DNA of 64,000 nt from Neisseria weaveri (GTDB lineage: Bacteria > Pseudomonadota > Gammaproteobacteria > Burkholderiales > Neisseriaceae): contig NZ_LR134533.1 in NCBI RefSeq assembly GCF_900638685.1, forward strand, positions 744,001-808,000. Direction: 5' to 3'. The notes under the pieces are model-generated. The model was not told the origin of the DNA and made no database searches. It saw only the letters and a list, made by a program, of their open reading frames with translations. Positions 10,210-21,531 of the stretch are shown piece after piece (within the stretch, counting starts at the first letter, position 1; each line of letters starts with the position of its first letter). Both the position numbers and the translations under genes were made by a program.

Positions 10210-11385
10210 TTACTTTGACTGATTCTGCAGCTTAACGGCAACCGCCCGTTCAATCACTGCTTCCCGAAGCTGCGCCAAACCCAGCCCTTCCGTTACCGAA
10301 ATATTGACTGCGGCGGCAACCCCTTCCGCATCACGCAGAATGCCCGGTGCCCGCGGCAAATCAGACGGCAAATCGATTTTGTTGTACACCACCAGCTGCG
10401 GCACTTTGTCTGCACCGATTTCTTTCAACACCAAATTTACATCGTCCATCTGCCGTTCAAAATCAGCATTGGACGCATCGACCACATGCAGCAAAACATC
10501 GGCCAAAGCCGTTTCTTCCAAAGTGGCCGAAAAAGCGGAAACCAATTTATGCGGCAAATCGCGGACAAAGCCGACCGTATCGGTCAGAATCACGCTGGCT
10601 TCGGGAGAAAGATACAGCCGCCGCGCCGTCGTGTCCAAAGTGGCGAAAAGCTGGTCTTTGGCCAACACATCCGCTTTGGTCAAACGGTTAAACAGGCTTG
10701 ATTTGCCCGCATTGGTGTAGCCGACCAGAGCAAAAGTCGGCAATGCTCCCGACAAGCGCGATTTCCGTCGGGTTGCACGCTGCTTCTGCACGTTTTGCAG
10801 CTGTTTTTTCAATGCGGTAATTTTTTGACCGATCAAGCGGCGGTCGGTTTCCAACTGGGTTTCGCCCGGACCTTTTAAACCGATACCGCCCTTCTGGCTT
10901 TTCAGATGGCCGTAACCGCGCACTAGACGCCCGCTCAAATGCGTCAACTGCGCCAATTCGACCTGCAGCTTGCCTTCCTGCGACTGCGCCCGACGGGCAA
11001 AAATCGCCAGAATCAAACCGACGCGGTCCAACACCCGGCATTGCAGCGTTTTCTCCAAATTGCGCTCTTGGGTCGGGGTCAATTCATGGTTAAACACCAC
11101 CAATTCGATTTCATGCCGAGCCACCGCATCGGCCAACTCCTCGGCCTTACCCGTACCGACAAACAGCGCAGTATGCGGCTTATCGCGCTTGGCCGTTTCA
11201 ATATGCACCAAATCGCCGCCGGAAGCACGAACCAAATCCGCCGCTTCATCTAAGGCCGTCTGAAAAGAACGCTCCCGCGTTTCGTTCGCACCCGAAAAAT
11301 CGGCACTCAACATCACGCCGACCAGCATAACCCGCTCGGGCTTTTCCAACGACTTATCCACTTGAAACAATGCCGGACCCGCCAT
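10210..11385 (-). CDS. hflX: Ribosome-associated GTPase HflX
   Basis: 391-residue GTPase that binds the 50S subunit and splits or rescues stalled ribosomes under stress. An N-terminal HflX domain with the glycine-rich RLVRGYGHLKSQKGGIGLKGPGETQLE segment is followed by the G domain: GYTNAGKSSLFNRL (P-loop), DTVGFVRDLP (G3) and NKIDLP (G4). GGAG lies 10 nt before the ATG. Unlike many proteobacteria it is not next to hfq. Two same-direction DUS copies (11403-11414, 11424-11435) lie just upstream. Confidence 0.94.
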   Translation of the reverse strand: MAGPALFQVDKSLEKPERVMLVGVMLSADFSGANETRERSFQTALDEAADLVRASGGDLVHIETAKRDKPHTALFVGTGKAEELADAVARHEIELVVFNHELTPTQERNLEKTLQCRVLDRVGLILAIFARRAQSQEGKLQVELAQLTHLSGRLVRGYGHLKSQKGGIGLKGPGETQLETDRRLIGQKITALKKQLQNVQKQRATRRKSRLSGALPTFALVGYTNAGKSSLFNRLTKADVLAKDQLFATLDTTARRLYLSPEASVILTDTVGFVRDLPHKLVSAFSATLEETALADVLLHVVDASNADFERQMDDVNLVLKEIGADKVPQLVVYNKIDLPSDLPRAPGILRDAEGVAAAVNISVTEGLGLAQLREAVIERAVAVKLQNQSK

Positions 11386-11521
11386 AAAACCTTCTCCTAT
11401 TTTTCAGACGGCCTTTTCAAACTTTCAGACGGCCTTATCCAAACACAAAGCCGCCCGACACACTTTATTTCACTGCCCAAACACAAAACCTGAAAAACAG
11501 GATTTATCGGCCATATAAACA

Positions 11522-11554
11522 AAAAAGGTTTTCAGGCCGTCTGAAAACCTTTTT
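11522..11554 (-). terminator. Terminator after psd with a DUS in the hairpin
   Basis: AAAAGGTTTTCAG pairs with CTGAAAACCTTTT around GCCGT. A single DUS overlaps the loop and the 3' arm, unlike the usual inverted pair. Confidence 0.7.
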
Positions 11555-11567
11555 AACGCTCGGAAAA

Positions 11568-12410
11568 TTATTGCTTGCCGAACTCTTTTTCCACTGCCGC
11601 ACGGACTTTGTCGGCAGAAGCTTCAATCTGTTCCTGTGCCACTTCGACACCCGTTTCTGCAACCGCATTCACACTTTCAACCGCTTCGGCTGCCGGTACG
11701 GCTGCGGCCGACGGCCGAACAACGGTTTCAACCTGGCTCTCTAGCGGTGACTGTTCCGGAGCAGTTAAAGGCAAGCGTGCCAAAATCGTGCTGCTGGCAG
11801 AAACTTTATCGCCAATCGCTACATTTGCCTGCGCGTCCAACGGCAGATAAACGTCTACGCGCGAACCGAAGCGGATAAAGCCGTAACGCTCGCCGCGCGC
11901 CAACGATTCGCCCGCTTTGGTGTAGCACAGAATGCGGCGTGCCACCAAACCGGCCACTTGGACAAACGTAACTTCCCTGCCGCTGCGCGTGGTTGCCAAC
12001 ACCGCATTGCGCTCGTTTTCTGTGCTGGCCTTATCCAAAGCGGCATTCACAAATTTACCGGCATTGTATTCGACACGGGTTACCGTACCGTCAATCGGAG
12101 AACGTTGCGAGTGGACGTTAAACACGTTCATAAATACGCTGATTTTCAAAGCATCGACATTGCGGTACGGGTCGCGTGCACGCTCAACCACCACGATACG
12201 TCCGTCTGCCGGACACAAAACGGCATCGGCATCTTGCGGAATGGGACGCGAAGGATCGCGGAAAAACTGCAGTGCAAACACCGTAAACACCCAAAAAGGC
12301 AGCGACCACCAGCCGGCACACGCCGTAACCAAAATACTCAGAATCAGGCCGCCGGTAATAAACGGCCAGCCTTCGCGCGCAATGATGGGATGCGGATAGA
12401 AACGGGGCAT
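11568..12410 (-). CDS. psd: Phosphatidylserine decarboxylase proenzyme
   Basis: Short-type PSD of 280 residues that makes phosphatidylethanolamine. A hydrophobic N-terminal segment anchors it in the membrane; the self-cleavage site that creates the pyruvoyl group is the GS in [12 protein letters not shown], and [14 protein letters not shown] is the other conserved block. MPRFYPHP (12410) with AAGGA 8 nt upstream is the best start; an ORF extends 27 codons further up. About 60 residues after the catalytic domain form an Ala/Glu/Val-rich, probably helical or disordered tail, longer than I expect for the family. Confidence 0.92.
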   Translation of the reverse strand: MPRFYPHPIIAREGWPFITGGLILSILVTACAGWWSLPFWVFTVFALQFFRDPSRPIPQDADAVLCPADGRIVVVERARDPYRNVDALKISVFMNVFNVHSQRSPIDGTVTRVEYNAGKFVNAALDKASTENERNAVLATTRSGREVTFVQVAGLVARRILCYTKAGESLARGERYGFIRFGSRVDVYLPLDAQANVAIGDKVSASSTILARLPLTAPEQSPLESQVETVVRPSAAAVPAAEAVESVNAVAETGVEVAQEQIEASADKVRAAVEKEFGKQ

Positions 12411-12487
12411 AGTTATGTCCTTATTGTTCATTCTATGGTTAATGGCACGATTATAGCCGATAACCCGGCAAAAGGATAACCGCCCAC

Positions 12488-13468
12488 TCAAGCGGCTGTA
12501 ATGTTTTCGCCGTCAAAACGCAAAGCTATCTGTCGAATTCCCGACTTCTCCAGAGCCTGATACACCTCGTCAACCGTCCGCTCCGGCAAAGCATAGTAGC
12601 GGTTTTCCAACCTAAAGCAAGTAACGCCGACATTCGGGATATGCTGCAAATGCAGGGCTGAAGAACTGAAAAAGGTATAAAGTTCAAATCCGACATCGGG
12701 ATGCTGTTCGATTTGACCGATAATATAATCTTCTATCAGCAGCGGCGTATGGATGCACGGAATTTCAGACGGCATCTGCTGCTGTTCTCTCGGATGGGGA
12801 ACGCAAGCCGTCATTCCGTATTGTGCAAACAGTTGCTGCAACATTTCATGATAGGCAAGCGGGGATTCGGTACTCAATATGCCCGGTTGGCTGACAAACA
12901 GTTTGCGCGTTTCTTTAACCGACTTATTTTTTTCAGACGGCCTCTTCCATAGTGTTAACGCTTCCAAAGGCTCGGCAATATTGCCCAAACCCGGATACAG
13001 CGTGTAATGTTTTGAAGAAAGTTTGCGCAGGGTTTCAACATTGTGTTTACCTTTTAGCCAATGACAAAACCGCTGCCATTTTCTGCGGCGCGGAGCTTTA
13101 TACAGAAAACTGCCGGGACATAAATTGGCCGTACCGTCATCAAATGTTTCCAACACATCGAAATGCAGCTTCCTAATCAGCTCCTGCCCGAACGGCTCAT
13201 GTATCGCACCGATGAGAACCGTTTGATAGTTTGAACGGGGAAGTGCTTTCAAACACGCCCTAACCGCTGCCTGCTCGTTCTGCCAACCGGATAAAATCCA
13301 TTTGCTGCCGTATTGGTAATCGCCGACAAACTTCTCGTAATAAAAACAGATTTTCTCCGTCTCCACATGGCTTGCCATTACCAAATGAAATGTTTCATCC
13401 GGTTTTTTATTCATAATCTGCCGGGCAATCAACAGATGCAGAGGCGTAAACGCAATCACTAAATTCAT
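12488..13468 (-). CDS. GT52-type sialyltransferase (Lst-like)
   Basis: 326-residue glycosyltransferase with the three short motifs shared by bacterial GT52/GT80 sialyltransferases: D-D-G at 110-112 (FDDGTANL), H-P at 225-226 (VPHPREQ) and a Ser run at 268-270 (FFSSSAL). The N terminus [15 protein letters not shown] fits the family. It is the last gene of neuC-neuA-neuB, so the donor is almost certainly CMP-sialic acid; the acceptor is probably a lipooligosaccharide galactose (inference). GGAGAG 7 nt before ATG. Two in-frame DUS, one of each dialect (KRPSEK with AG, MPSEIP with AT), show long residence in Neisseria DNA. Confidence 0.8.
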   Translation of the reverse strand: MNLVIAFTPLHLLIARQIMNKKPDETFHLVMASHVETEKICFYYEKFVGDYQYGSKWILSGWQNEQAAVRACLKALPRSNYQTVLIGAIHEPFGQELIRKLHFDVLETFDDGTANLCPGSFLYKAPRRRKWQRFCHWLKGKHNVETLRKLSSKHYTLYPGLGNIAEPLEALTLWKRPSEKNKSVKETRKLFVSQPGILSTESPLAYHEMLQQLFAQYGMTACVPHPREQQQMPSEIPCIHTPLLIEDYIIGQIEQHPDVGFELYTFFSSSALHLQHIPNVGVTCFRLENRYYALPERTVDEVYQALEKSGIRQIALRFDGENITAA

Positions 13469-13513
13469 TTGTATCTCTCCGGTTCAGGCAGAAACAGGGA
13501 AACAGTAAAACAT

Positions 13514-13559
13514 TAAGCCCTAAAAATACGGCGCAGGATCAGCCGGATTCAAGGGCTTA
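13514..13559. repeat. Inverted repeat between neuB and the sialyltransferase gene
   Basis: Arms TAAGCCCT (13514-13521) and AGGGCTTA (13552-13559) enclose a 30-nt loop in the 117-nt gap. It could be a weak attenuator or processing site that sets the level of the last gene; there is no U-run. Confidence 0.4.
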
Positions 13560-13585
13560 GAATCTTATTTATCTGTCCGACCCGA

Positions 13586-14638
13586 TCACTCTGCCACATC
13601 GGCTTTTTTCAACTGCGTGCCTTTGGGAATATCACGCGCTGCGGTTTTGCCGAATAAGACTTCATAATCACCGGCATTGAAATCCCCCGTTCCCGGACGT
13701 TTGACCCACAGATTTTCCGCCGTAAACACTTCGCCTTGACGGATTTCCTTATCGGCCACCACAGAAGCAAACGCAAAATCTTTAGTCGGTTTTTCGCCTG
13801 CGATTACCGTATCTTTTCTGCCGCCGCGTGCTTTCTTCAAAATACCGGCACCCTGCTTCAGCTCTTGAAATGCCTGCGGATCCATCGAACATACGATATC
13901 CGGCCCGGGGCGGTTCATATGGTCGGTAAAATGACGTTCCAGAATACTTGCTCCCAATGCAACGGCTCCCAAACAGGCGTAATTGTCCAAAGTATGGTCA
14001 GACAGCCCGACAACCGCATCGGGAAAAGCTTGAGCCAATTCAGTCATCGCTCCCAAGCGTACGTCTTCGTAAGGTGTAGGATAAATGTTGGTACAGTGCA
14101 GTAAAGCATAAGGCACGCCTGCTTCACGGATAATGTCCACTGACTTACGGATACTCTCAACCGTATTCATACCGGTAGACAGGATAATCGGCTTGCCAAA
14201 TGATGCGATTAATTTAATCAGCGGATAGTTATTGCACTCCCCCGAGCCGATTTTATAAGCGGGAATATCCATTTTCTGCAAACGCAGCGCAGCCGCACGG
14301 GAAAACGGCGTACTGATGAAAATCATGCCCTTCGATTCGACATATTCTTTCAGTTTGATTTCATCTTCCTCGCTGAGCGCACACCGTTCCATAATTTCAT
14401 AAATCGAAACGTCGGCATTACCCGGAATCACCTGCTTGGCCTCATCAGACATCTCGTCTTCCACCACATGGGTTTGATGCTTGATGATTTCCGCACCGGC
14501 TCGATGTGCCGCATCCACCATCTCAAAAGCCGTCTGCAGCGAACCTTCGTGGTTAATGCCGATTTCGCAAATAATCAAAGGCTCGTGCATAGCACCCACG
14601 CTGCGATGGCCGATTTTGAATTCGTTTTGGTTATTCAT
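13586..14638 (-). CDS. neuB: N-acetylneuraminate synthase
   Basis: 350-residue sialic acid synthase that condenses ManNAc with phosphoenolpyruvate to Neu5Ac. The TIM-barrel part shows ICEIGINHEG, KHQTHVVEDEM, STPFSRAAALRL, YKIGSGECNNYPL, LSTGMNTVESI, LLHCTNIYPTP and GLSDHT, all typical of NeuB; a C-terminal SAF domain (about the last 65 residues, ASVVADKEIRQGE...GTQLKKADV) closes the active site. It corresponds to meningococcal SiaC/CssC. The start MNNQNEF lies 7 nt after the neuA stop, with AAGGAT upstream; the longer ORF overlaps neuA and is rejected. Confidence 0.95.
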   Translation of the reverse strand: MNNQNEFKIGHRSVGAMHEPLIICEIGINHEGSLQTAFEMVDAAHRAGAEIIKHQTHVVEDEMSDEAKQVIPGNADVSIYEIMERCALSEEDEIKLKEYVESKGMIFISTPFSRAAALRLQKMDIPAYKIGSGECNNYPLIKLIASFGKPIILSTGMNTVESIRKSVDIIREAGVPYALLHCTNIYPTPYEDVRLGAMTELAQAFPDAVVGLSDHTLDNYACLGAVALGASILERHFTDHMNRPGPDIVCSMDPQAFQELKQGAGILKKARGGRKDTVIAGEKPTKDFAFASVVADKEIRQGEVFTAENLWVKRPGTGDFNAGDYEVLFGKTAARDIPKGTQLKKADVAE

Positions 14639-14645
14639 AAAAAAT

Positions 14646-16476
<1,831 letters not shown>

Positions 16477-16516
16477 CAATATTCCAACATAGACAAATTC
16501 ACCCACAAACGAAAAC

Positions 16517-16536
16517 GGGGATATTCCGCTATCCCC
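16517..16536 (-). promoter_or_regulatory. Hairpin in the neuC leader
   Basis: GGGGATA and TATCCCC form a 7-bp stem with a 6-nt loop about 40 nt before the neuC ATG, inside the predicted 5' untranslated region. No U-run follows, so a leader structure is more likely than a terminator. Confidence 0.4.
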
Positions 16537-16566
16537 ATTTTTGCAACTCAATAACCATTGATCGAA

Positions 16567-16594
16567 ATTATAAACCAAATAAGCATTAAAGCAA
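16567..16594 (-). promoter_or_regulatory. Candidate promoter of the neuCAB-sialyltransferase operon
   Basis: On the minus strand a perfect TATAAT (16567-16572) with TTGCTT (16589-16594) at a 16-nt spacing. It would give a leader of about 85 nt. The -35 match is weak. Confidence 0.45.
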
Positions 16595-16628
16595 TCTACA
16601 GCATAAGATTTATTTGACATATACAAAT

Positions 16629-16654
16629 AGGCCGTCTGAAATTTCAGACGGCCT
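16629..16654 (-). terminator. DUS terminator after the flavoprotein gene
   Basis: DUS pair 16629-16640 / 16643-16654, 41 nt beyond the stop; it also insulates the sialic operon from the upstream gene. Confidence 0.75.
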
Positions 16655-16694
16655 CAATACGTTTATTCCTTATCAAACTTCATCTCGAAGATGT

Positions 16695-18143
16695 TTACTC
16701 TCCGGGGCACTCGGAACAATCGCTATGCTTGGTACCCAAATTCAATTTGGCCATGACGTCACGCAATGCCGTACGCAAACCTTCCTCGATAACCGGATGA
16801 TAGAAAGGCATATCCAGCATTTGCGGAATCGTCATTTTCTGTTGGTGCGCCCATGCCAGCAAATGTGCCAAATGTTCGGCTGCCGGGCCCACAATTTCCG
16901 CGCCGATGAATCTTCCGGTACCGTGTTCGGCATAAACGCGCATATGTCCTTTGTTTACCAACATCACACGGCTTCGGCCTTGATTGCGGAAGGATACCTC
17001 GCCGACTGCCACACAATCGGCAAAGTTTTTATACCGTGCCTGTACCTGAACAAATTTCAAACCGACGGAAGCAATTTGCGGGCTGGTAAACACCACACCG
17101 ATCACGCTTCGGCGCAAGCCGGGTTGAATATCCGGGTAACGGCCCGCATTGTCACCGGCAATCTTGCCCTGATCGCTGGCCTCATGCAGCAAAGGCAGCT
17201 GATTAGACGCATCACCGGCGATAAAGATATGCGGAATACTGGTCTGCATGGTTAACGGATGGGATTTCGGCACACCCCTTTCGTCCAAATCGATATTCAG
17301 GTTTTCCAAACCGATTTTATCCACATTCGGCGTGCGGCCGATGGCTGCCAACAGATATTGCGCCGTGAAACTGTGGTTTTGGCCGTCCTCAACCCAAGTA
17401 ACTTCAACATCACCGTTTTCATTCAAACACGTTGTCGTAACCGCATCCAAATGCAAAGACAACTCTTCACCGAATACCGTCTTGGCTTCTTCCAAAACTA
17501 CCGGATCGCTAATGCCGCCCAAAGCGCCGCCACGACCGAAAATATGCACTTTAACACCCAAACGGTGCAACGCTTGCCCCAATTCCAAACCGATAACGCC
17601 CGGACCGAACACGGCAACGCTTTCCGGCAAAGTATCCCATGAGAATACATCGTCATTGATAATCAGACGGTCACCCAACTCCTGCCATTGCGGCAAAATA
17701 ATCGGACGCGAGCCGGTTGCAATCACAATGCGTTCGGCTTTAATTTGGGTATGGTCGTCAACCTGAACAGTATGCTCATCGATAAATTTAGCCGCACCCA
17801 TAATGCGCTTGTCTGCAGGCCATTCTTCTACGTCACCCACCACAAAACCGACAAAACGATCACGCTCGAATTTCACTCGATCCATTACCGCTTTACCGTC
17901 GACAGTTACACTGTTTTTATCGACATGCACGCCAAACGGCTCGGTATGCAAGGCATGATGACGTGCTTCCGACGCGGCAATCAATAGTTTTGAAGGCATA
18001 CAGCCTACACGGGCGCAAGTAGTTCCGAATACATGGCTTTCAACCAAATATACATTGTCGGTATGCAAACGCGCATTACGAAATGCACCCATACCGGCCG
18101 TACCGCCGCCGATTACGACAACATCAGCTTGAATCTGTTTCAT
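16695..18143 (-). CDS. Dihydrolipoamide-dehydrogenase-like flavoprotein disulfide reductase
   Basis: 482-residue class I pyridine-nucleotide disulfide reductase. FAD fold GGGTAGMGAF, redox cysteines C43 and C48 in TTCARVGCMPSK, NAD(P) fold with FGPGVIGLELGQALHRLG, FAD segment HIFIAGDASNQ, and a C-terminal dimerisation domain with the catalytic HPVIEEG. The CARVGC spacing equals that of lipoamide dehydrogenase and mercuric reductase, but there are no 2-oxoacid dehydrogenase genes nearby. The C terminus ends SDCSECPGE, a CxxC at 476/479 that I do not expect in ordinary Lpd. The next gene upstream is a peroxiredoxin-glutaredoxin fusion, suggesting a thiol-redox role. GAAGGA 9 nt before the ATG. 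Confidence 0.85.
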   Translation of the reverse strand: MKQIQADVVVIGGGTAGMGAFRNARLHTDNVYLVESHVFGTTCARVGCMPSKLLIAASEARHHALHTEPFGVHVDKNSVTVDGKAVMDRVKFERDRFVGFVVGDVEEWPADKRIMGAAKFIDEHTVQVDDHTQIKAERIVIATGSRPIILPQWQELGDRLIINDDVFSWDTLPESVAVFGPGVIGLELGQALHRLGVKVHIFGRGGALGGISDPVVLEEAKTVFGEELSLHLDAVTTTCLNENGDVEVTWVEDGQNHSFTAQYLLAAIGRTPNVDKIGLENLNIDLDERGVPKSHPLTMQTSIPHIFIAGDASNQLPLLHEASDQGKIAGDNAGRYPDIQPGLRRSVIGVVFTSPQIASVGLKFVQVQARYKNFADCVAVGEVSFRNQGRSRVMLVNKGHMRVYAEHGTGRFIGAEIVGPAAEHLAHLLAWAHQQKMTIPQMLDMPFYHPVIEEGLRTALRDVMAKLNLGTKHSDCSECPGE

Positions 18144-18286
18144 ATCGCTTTTTCCTTCTTCAATTTATCCGTTGATATTAATTTCGAGAGATCCGCAAAA
18201 CTACTCAAATATTGTTTCTTCGGAAAAACATTATTTGAACAGTCTTCAATCCTTTCCTGAAACTCGGTCAGCTATGTCTATATAGA

Positions 18287-18309
18287 AAGGCTGCTATATA
18301 AGCAGCCTT
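18287..18309 (-). terminator. Terminator after the peroxiredoxin gene
   Basis: Perfect 9-bp stem AAGGCTGCT/AGCAGCCTT with an ATATA loop, 45 nt past the stop; a non-DUS hairpin. A 13-nt direct repeat (AACCGATTTTACA, twice) lies between it and the gene. Confidence 0.6.
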
Positions 18310-18353
18310 ATCAGTTTGAACCGATTTTACACTTAAACCGATTTTACAGAGAA

Positions 18354-19091
18354 TCAGTTAGCCGCCAAATAGGCTTCCAACTCTTCGCTGCCACCGATGT
18401 ATTTACCGCCGATAAACACTTGGGGAGCAGTGGTTTTACCGGTAATCGCACGAACCGAAACGGTAGTCGCATCTTTGCCCAAAACGATTTCTTCGTAAGA
18501 CAAACCTTTATCTTCCAGCGCTTGTTTGGCTTTGGCGCAGAATTGGCAACCGGGCTTGGTAAATACGGCAATAGACTCTTGCTCTTTCCAGCTCGGATCT
18601 ACGAATTTCAACATGGTATCGGCATCGGAAACTTCAAACGGATCGCCTTCTTTTTCCGGCTCGATAAACATTTTTTCGATTTTGCCGTCGTTAACCAGCA
18701 TTGAATAACGCCAAGAACGGTCACCGAAGCCCAAACCTTCTTTGCTTACCAACATGCCCATGCCTTTGGTAAATTCGCCGTTACCATCAGGTACAACGAT
18801 AATGTTTTCAGCTTCTTGGTCAGCCAACCATGCGTTCATTACGAAAGTATCGTTTACAGATACGCACAAAATGCTGTCTACGCCGCGTGCTTTAAACTCT
18901 TTAGCCAACTCGTTGTAGCGTGGCAAGTGGGTAGAAGAACAAGTAGGAGTAAACGCACCCGGCAGAGAGAATACAACTACTTTCTTACCTTTGAACAAAT
19001 CATCGGTAGAAACATCTTTCCAAGAATCACCGGCACGGGTGTGGAATACTACGCTCGGTACTTGTTGACCTGTACGATCTACTAAAGCCAT
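18354..19091 (-). CDS. Peroxiredoxin-glutaredoxin fusion (hybrid Prx5/Grx)
   Basis: 245 residues. The first 160 or so form a Prx5-type peroxiredoxin with peroxidatic C51 in [14 protein letters not shown]; the last 75 form a glutaredoxin with CQFC and [19 protein letters not shown]. Such fusions reduce peroxides with glutathione as donor and are known in Neisseria and Haemophilus. AGGAG 7 nt before the ATG, an excellent ribosome site. Its downstream neighbour is the CxxC-tailed flavoprotein; a hairpin separates them. Confidence 0.95.
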   Translation of the reverse strand: MALVDRTGQQVPSVVFHTRAGDSWKDVSTDDLFKGKKVVVFSLPGAFTPTCSSTHLPRYNELAKEFKARGVDSILCVSVNDTFVMNAWLADQEAENIIVVPDGNGEFTKGMGMLVSKEGLGFGDRSWRYSMLVNDGKIEKMFIEPEKEGDPFEVSDADTMLKFVDPSWKEQESIAVFTKPGCQFCAKAKQALEDKGLSYEEIVLGKDATTVSVRAITGKTTAPQVFIGGKYIGGSEELEAYLAAN

Positions 19092-19392
19092 TTTTTTCTC
19101 CTGATGGATTGATTAAAGTGGGTGATTAAACTTAAACTGCGTTATTATAGCCCATCCTTTTAACACTTGGATAAGCCATTAATAATCTAAATATCTGCTA
19201 TAAATATAATCTACCGTAAAAACATATTTATTCAAAACAAACTATATTCTGATGCCGACATAACTATTTGAATATATAAAGCCATCGGCAAACTATCCAA
19301 CGCCCTTTACTGAAATTTACACTCACACATAAATCATAAATATAGATAAAAGGCCGTCTGAAAATTTCAGACGGCCTTTTATCTTACATTAA
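19092..19392. other. Gap between acyltransferase and peroxiredoxin genes
   Basis: About 300 nt, AT-rich on the left, which must carry the peroxiredoxin promoter; no ORF or RNA gene is convincing. The right end holds the acyltransferase terminator. Confidence 0.5.
19351..19377 (-). terminator. DUS terminator after the acyltransferase gene
   Basis: DUS pair 19351-19362 / 19366-19377 flanked by A and T runs, 15 nt after the stop. Confidence 0.75.
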
Positions 19393-20211
19393 TTATATGT
19401 TTACGCCCAACCGGTTGTTTCCGTTTTCTACAGCCGGACTGTCTTCCAAAACTTTTTGCTGAACAAAATTTTCTGCCAAATCCTTCAATTCATAGCGGTC
19501 CAAACCATTATTTTCCAACGTATGAATCAGCGGAGCAAAATCCATCTTAACCGTCAATTCATTCAAGGAAACGATCCGCCACAATGTTGCAAAAAGATTG
19601 GCCTTACCTGCGTAAGAAGGCTCTGCCGTTCTCCTGCCGGAGCAATCATAATAACGCAATGCCACCGCCTGAACCGGCGCACTGGCATCTATCGCCGATT
19701 GAAACAATGCGGCCTTAAACGGCAAAACGGTTTCTCCCGACGACGTTTTCGCTTCAGGAAAAAAGCTGACATTCTGTCCGTTTTTCAAAGCAGCAGTAAT
19801 GGCCTGATTAATCGGCTCGACATCTTTGCGAGAATTGCGGTTAATAAAAATCGTACCGGCATTGCGCCCCATTTTTCCGAAAACCGGCCACGAGCTGATT
19901 TCTTTTTTTGCAATAAAACTGCTTGGATACACGGCACTCATAGCAAAAATATCCAACCATGAAACATGGTTCGACACCACCAAGACCCCGCTTTCCACTA
20001 AGCCTTCCTTCAGCCCGGACGATTCGATACGGATATCCAGAGCAGTCAGCGCACTTCTTCCTAAATGCAAAAGTGCCTCATTCCGCTGCATCTCGTTGCA
20101 ACCGTTCAAGCGGCTGAGATTGCGGCAGGTCTTCACCAACCAAACAGCCAAACGGCTGATTCGTGTCAAGCGGATAAAAATAGGGGCTTTATTAACGGAC
20201 ATCTCATTCAT
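19393..20211 (-). CDS. 1-acylglycerol-3-phosphate acyltransferase family (PlsC/Nla-type)
   Basis: 272-residue membrane-associated lysophospholipid acyltransferase. The HX4D catalytic motif is NHVSWLD (around residue 82), followed by the acceptor blocks [12 protein letters not shown] and [11 protein letters not shown] and then [11 protein letters not shown]. Such enzymes add the sn-2 acyl chain of phosphatidic acid; Neisseria carries more than one (NlaA, NlaB) and I cannot tell which this is. The FPEA(K)T block replaces the usual FPEGT. The start at 20211 lacks a strong ribosome site; MSVNK three codons on is an alternative. Confidence 0.85.
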   Translation of the reverse strand: MNEMSVNKAPIFIRLTRISRLAVWLVKTCRNLSRLNGCNEMQRNEALLHLGRSALTALDIRIESSGLKEGLVESGVLVVSNHVSWLDIFAMSAVYPSSFIAKKEISSWPVFGKMGRNAGTIFINRNSRKDVEPINQAITAALKNGQNVSFFPEAKTSSGETVLPFKAALFQSAIDASAPVQAVALRYYDCSGRRTAEPSYAGKANLFATLWRIVSLNELTVKMDFAPLIHTLENNGLDRYELKDLAENFVQQKVLEDSPAVENGNNRLGVNI

Positions 20212-20358
20212 TTTGCCAACAAAAGAAGCGCTATACTACCGACATTTATTCTGCACGCCAAGTTTTCAAATACTGCAAAACCAAGATTTTCAGACGGCCT
20301 TTTCAAAAGCAATACAAATAAAAACAAATCATCACCCAACCATTTACCATAGAAAACA

Positions 20359-20394
20359 AAAAGGCTGTTTATCCTATTGGATAAACAGCCTTTT
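20359..20394 (-). terminator. Strong non-DUS terminator after argF
   Basis: Perfect 16-bp stem (20359-20374 with 20379-20394), TATT loop, A-run and T-run at the edges; usable on both strands. Confidence 0.8.
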
Positions 20395-20405
20395 ATTCCG
20401 ATACA

Positions 20406-21398
20406 TCAGCCTAGCAAAGCCACCAAAACCGCTTTGATAGTATGCATACGGTTTTCCGCCTGATCAAACACAATCGACGCTTCGCTTTCAAACACATCTT
20501 CGGTCACTTCCACGCCGTCCAAGCCGAAAGTTTGGTAAATCCATTCTCCGACTTTAGTTTCACGGTTGTGGAATGCAGGCAGGCAGTGCATAAATTTCAC
20601 ATTCGGATTACCCGAAGCAGCCATCAATGCCTTATTGACTTGGAACGGTTTGAGCAAACTGATGCGCTCTTTCCACACTTCTTCAGGCTCGCCCATAGAA
20701 ACCCAAACATCTGTATGAATATAATCGACGCCGCGTACCGCTTCTTCAGCATTGTCCGTCAACAAAATGCGCGCACCGCTGGTTTTGGCGATTCGTTTTG
20801 CTTCCGCAATCAGATTTTCAGACGGCCACAAATGTTTAGGCGCACCGATACGCACATCCATACCCAAAACCGCGCCAATCAGAAGCAACGAATTACCCAT
20901 GTTGTAACGCGCATCGCCCACATAGGCATACACAATATCTTTCAAAGGCTTATTACAATGTTCGCGCATGGTTAACACGTCTGCCAGCATTTGCGTAGGG
21001 TGAAATTCATCCGTCAAACCGTTAAATACCGGTACGCCGGCATACTTGGCCAGTTCTTCCACGATCTCCTGACCGAAACCGCGATACTCGATACCGTCAT
21101 ACATACGGCCCAATACGCGGGCGGTATCTTTGATACTTTCCTTATGCCCGATTTGACTGCCGCTCGGTTCCAGATACGTCACACCGGCACCTTGGTCTCT
21201 GGCCGCCACTTCAAAAGCGCAACGGGTACGGGTAGAGGTTTTTTCAAAAATCAAAGCAATATTTTTGCCTTTTAATTTCTGCTCTTCCCTGCCGGCCTTT
21301 TTCGCCGCCTTCAGTTCCGCAGCCAAATCCAACAGATAATGGATTTCTTCGGCAGAATAATCCAACAGCTTCAAAAAATGACGGTTATTCAAAATCAT
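20406..21398 (-). CDS. argF: Ornithine carbamoyltransferase
   Basis: 331-residue enzyme forming citrulline from ornithine and carbamoyl phosphate. Carbamoyl-phosphate motif [13 protein letters not shown], then [24 protein letters not shown], and the ornithine-binding MHCLPAFHN are all intact. [15 protein letters not shown] is the start; the frame runs 19 codons further up without homology. Monocistronic with its own terminator; an ArgR site was not identified. Confidence 0.95.
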   Translation of the reverse strand: MILNNRHFLKLLDYSAEEIHYLLDLAAELKAAKKAGREEQKLKGKNIALIFEKTSTRTRCAFEVAARDQGAGVTYLEPSGSQIGHKESIKDTARVLGRMYDGIEYRGFGQEIVEELAKYAGVPVFNGLTDEFHPTQMLADVLTMREHCNKPLKDIVYAYVGDARYNMGNSLLLIGAVLGMDVRIGAPKHLWPSENLIAEAKRIAKTSGARILLTDNAEEAVRGVDYIHTDVWVSMGEPEEVWKERISLLKPFQVNKALMAASGNPNVKFMHCLPAFHNRETKVGEWIYQTFGLDGVEVTEDVFESEASIVFDQAENRMHTIKAVLVALLG

Positions 21399-21531
21399 AG
21401 TCTTCTTTTCATCCTTTGCAATACAAAACAGAAACCGGAAAACCGAAAATAGCAAGCTGCCGCAACGGGCAGACTTTAAAACAGCTAAATAATCATTCTA
21501 TAATAAAACGGCAATGTTTAGGAGGTAACAT

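Noticed and set aside
16477..16626. 50-codon N-terminal extension of NeuC
   Set aside because: Frame is open but overlaps the TATAAT promoter and hairpin, and NeuC homologues start at MPKKK-like sequence.
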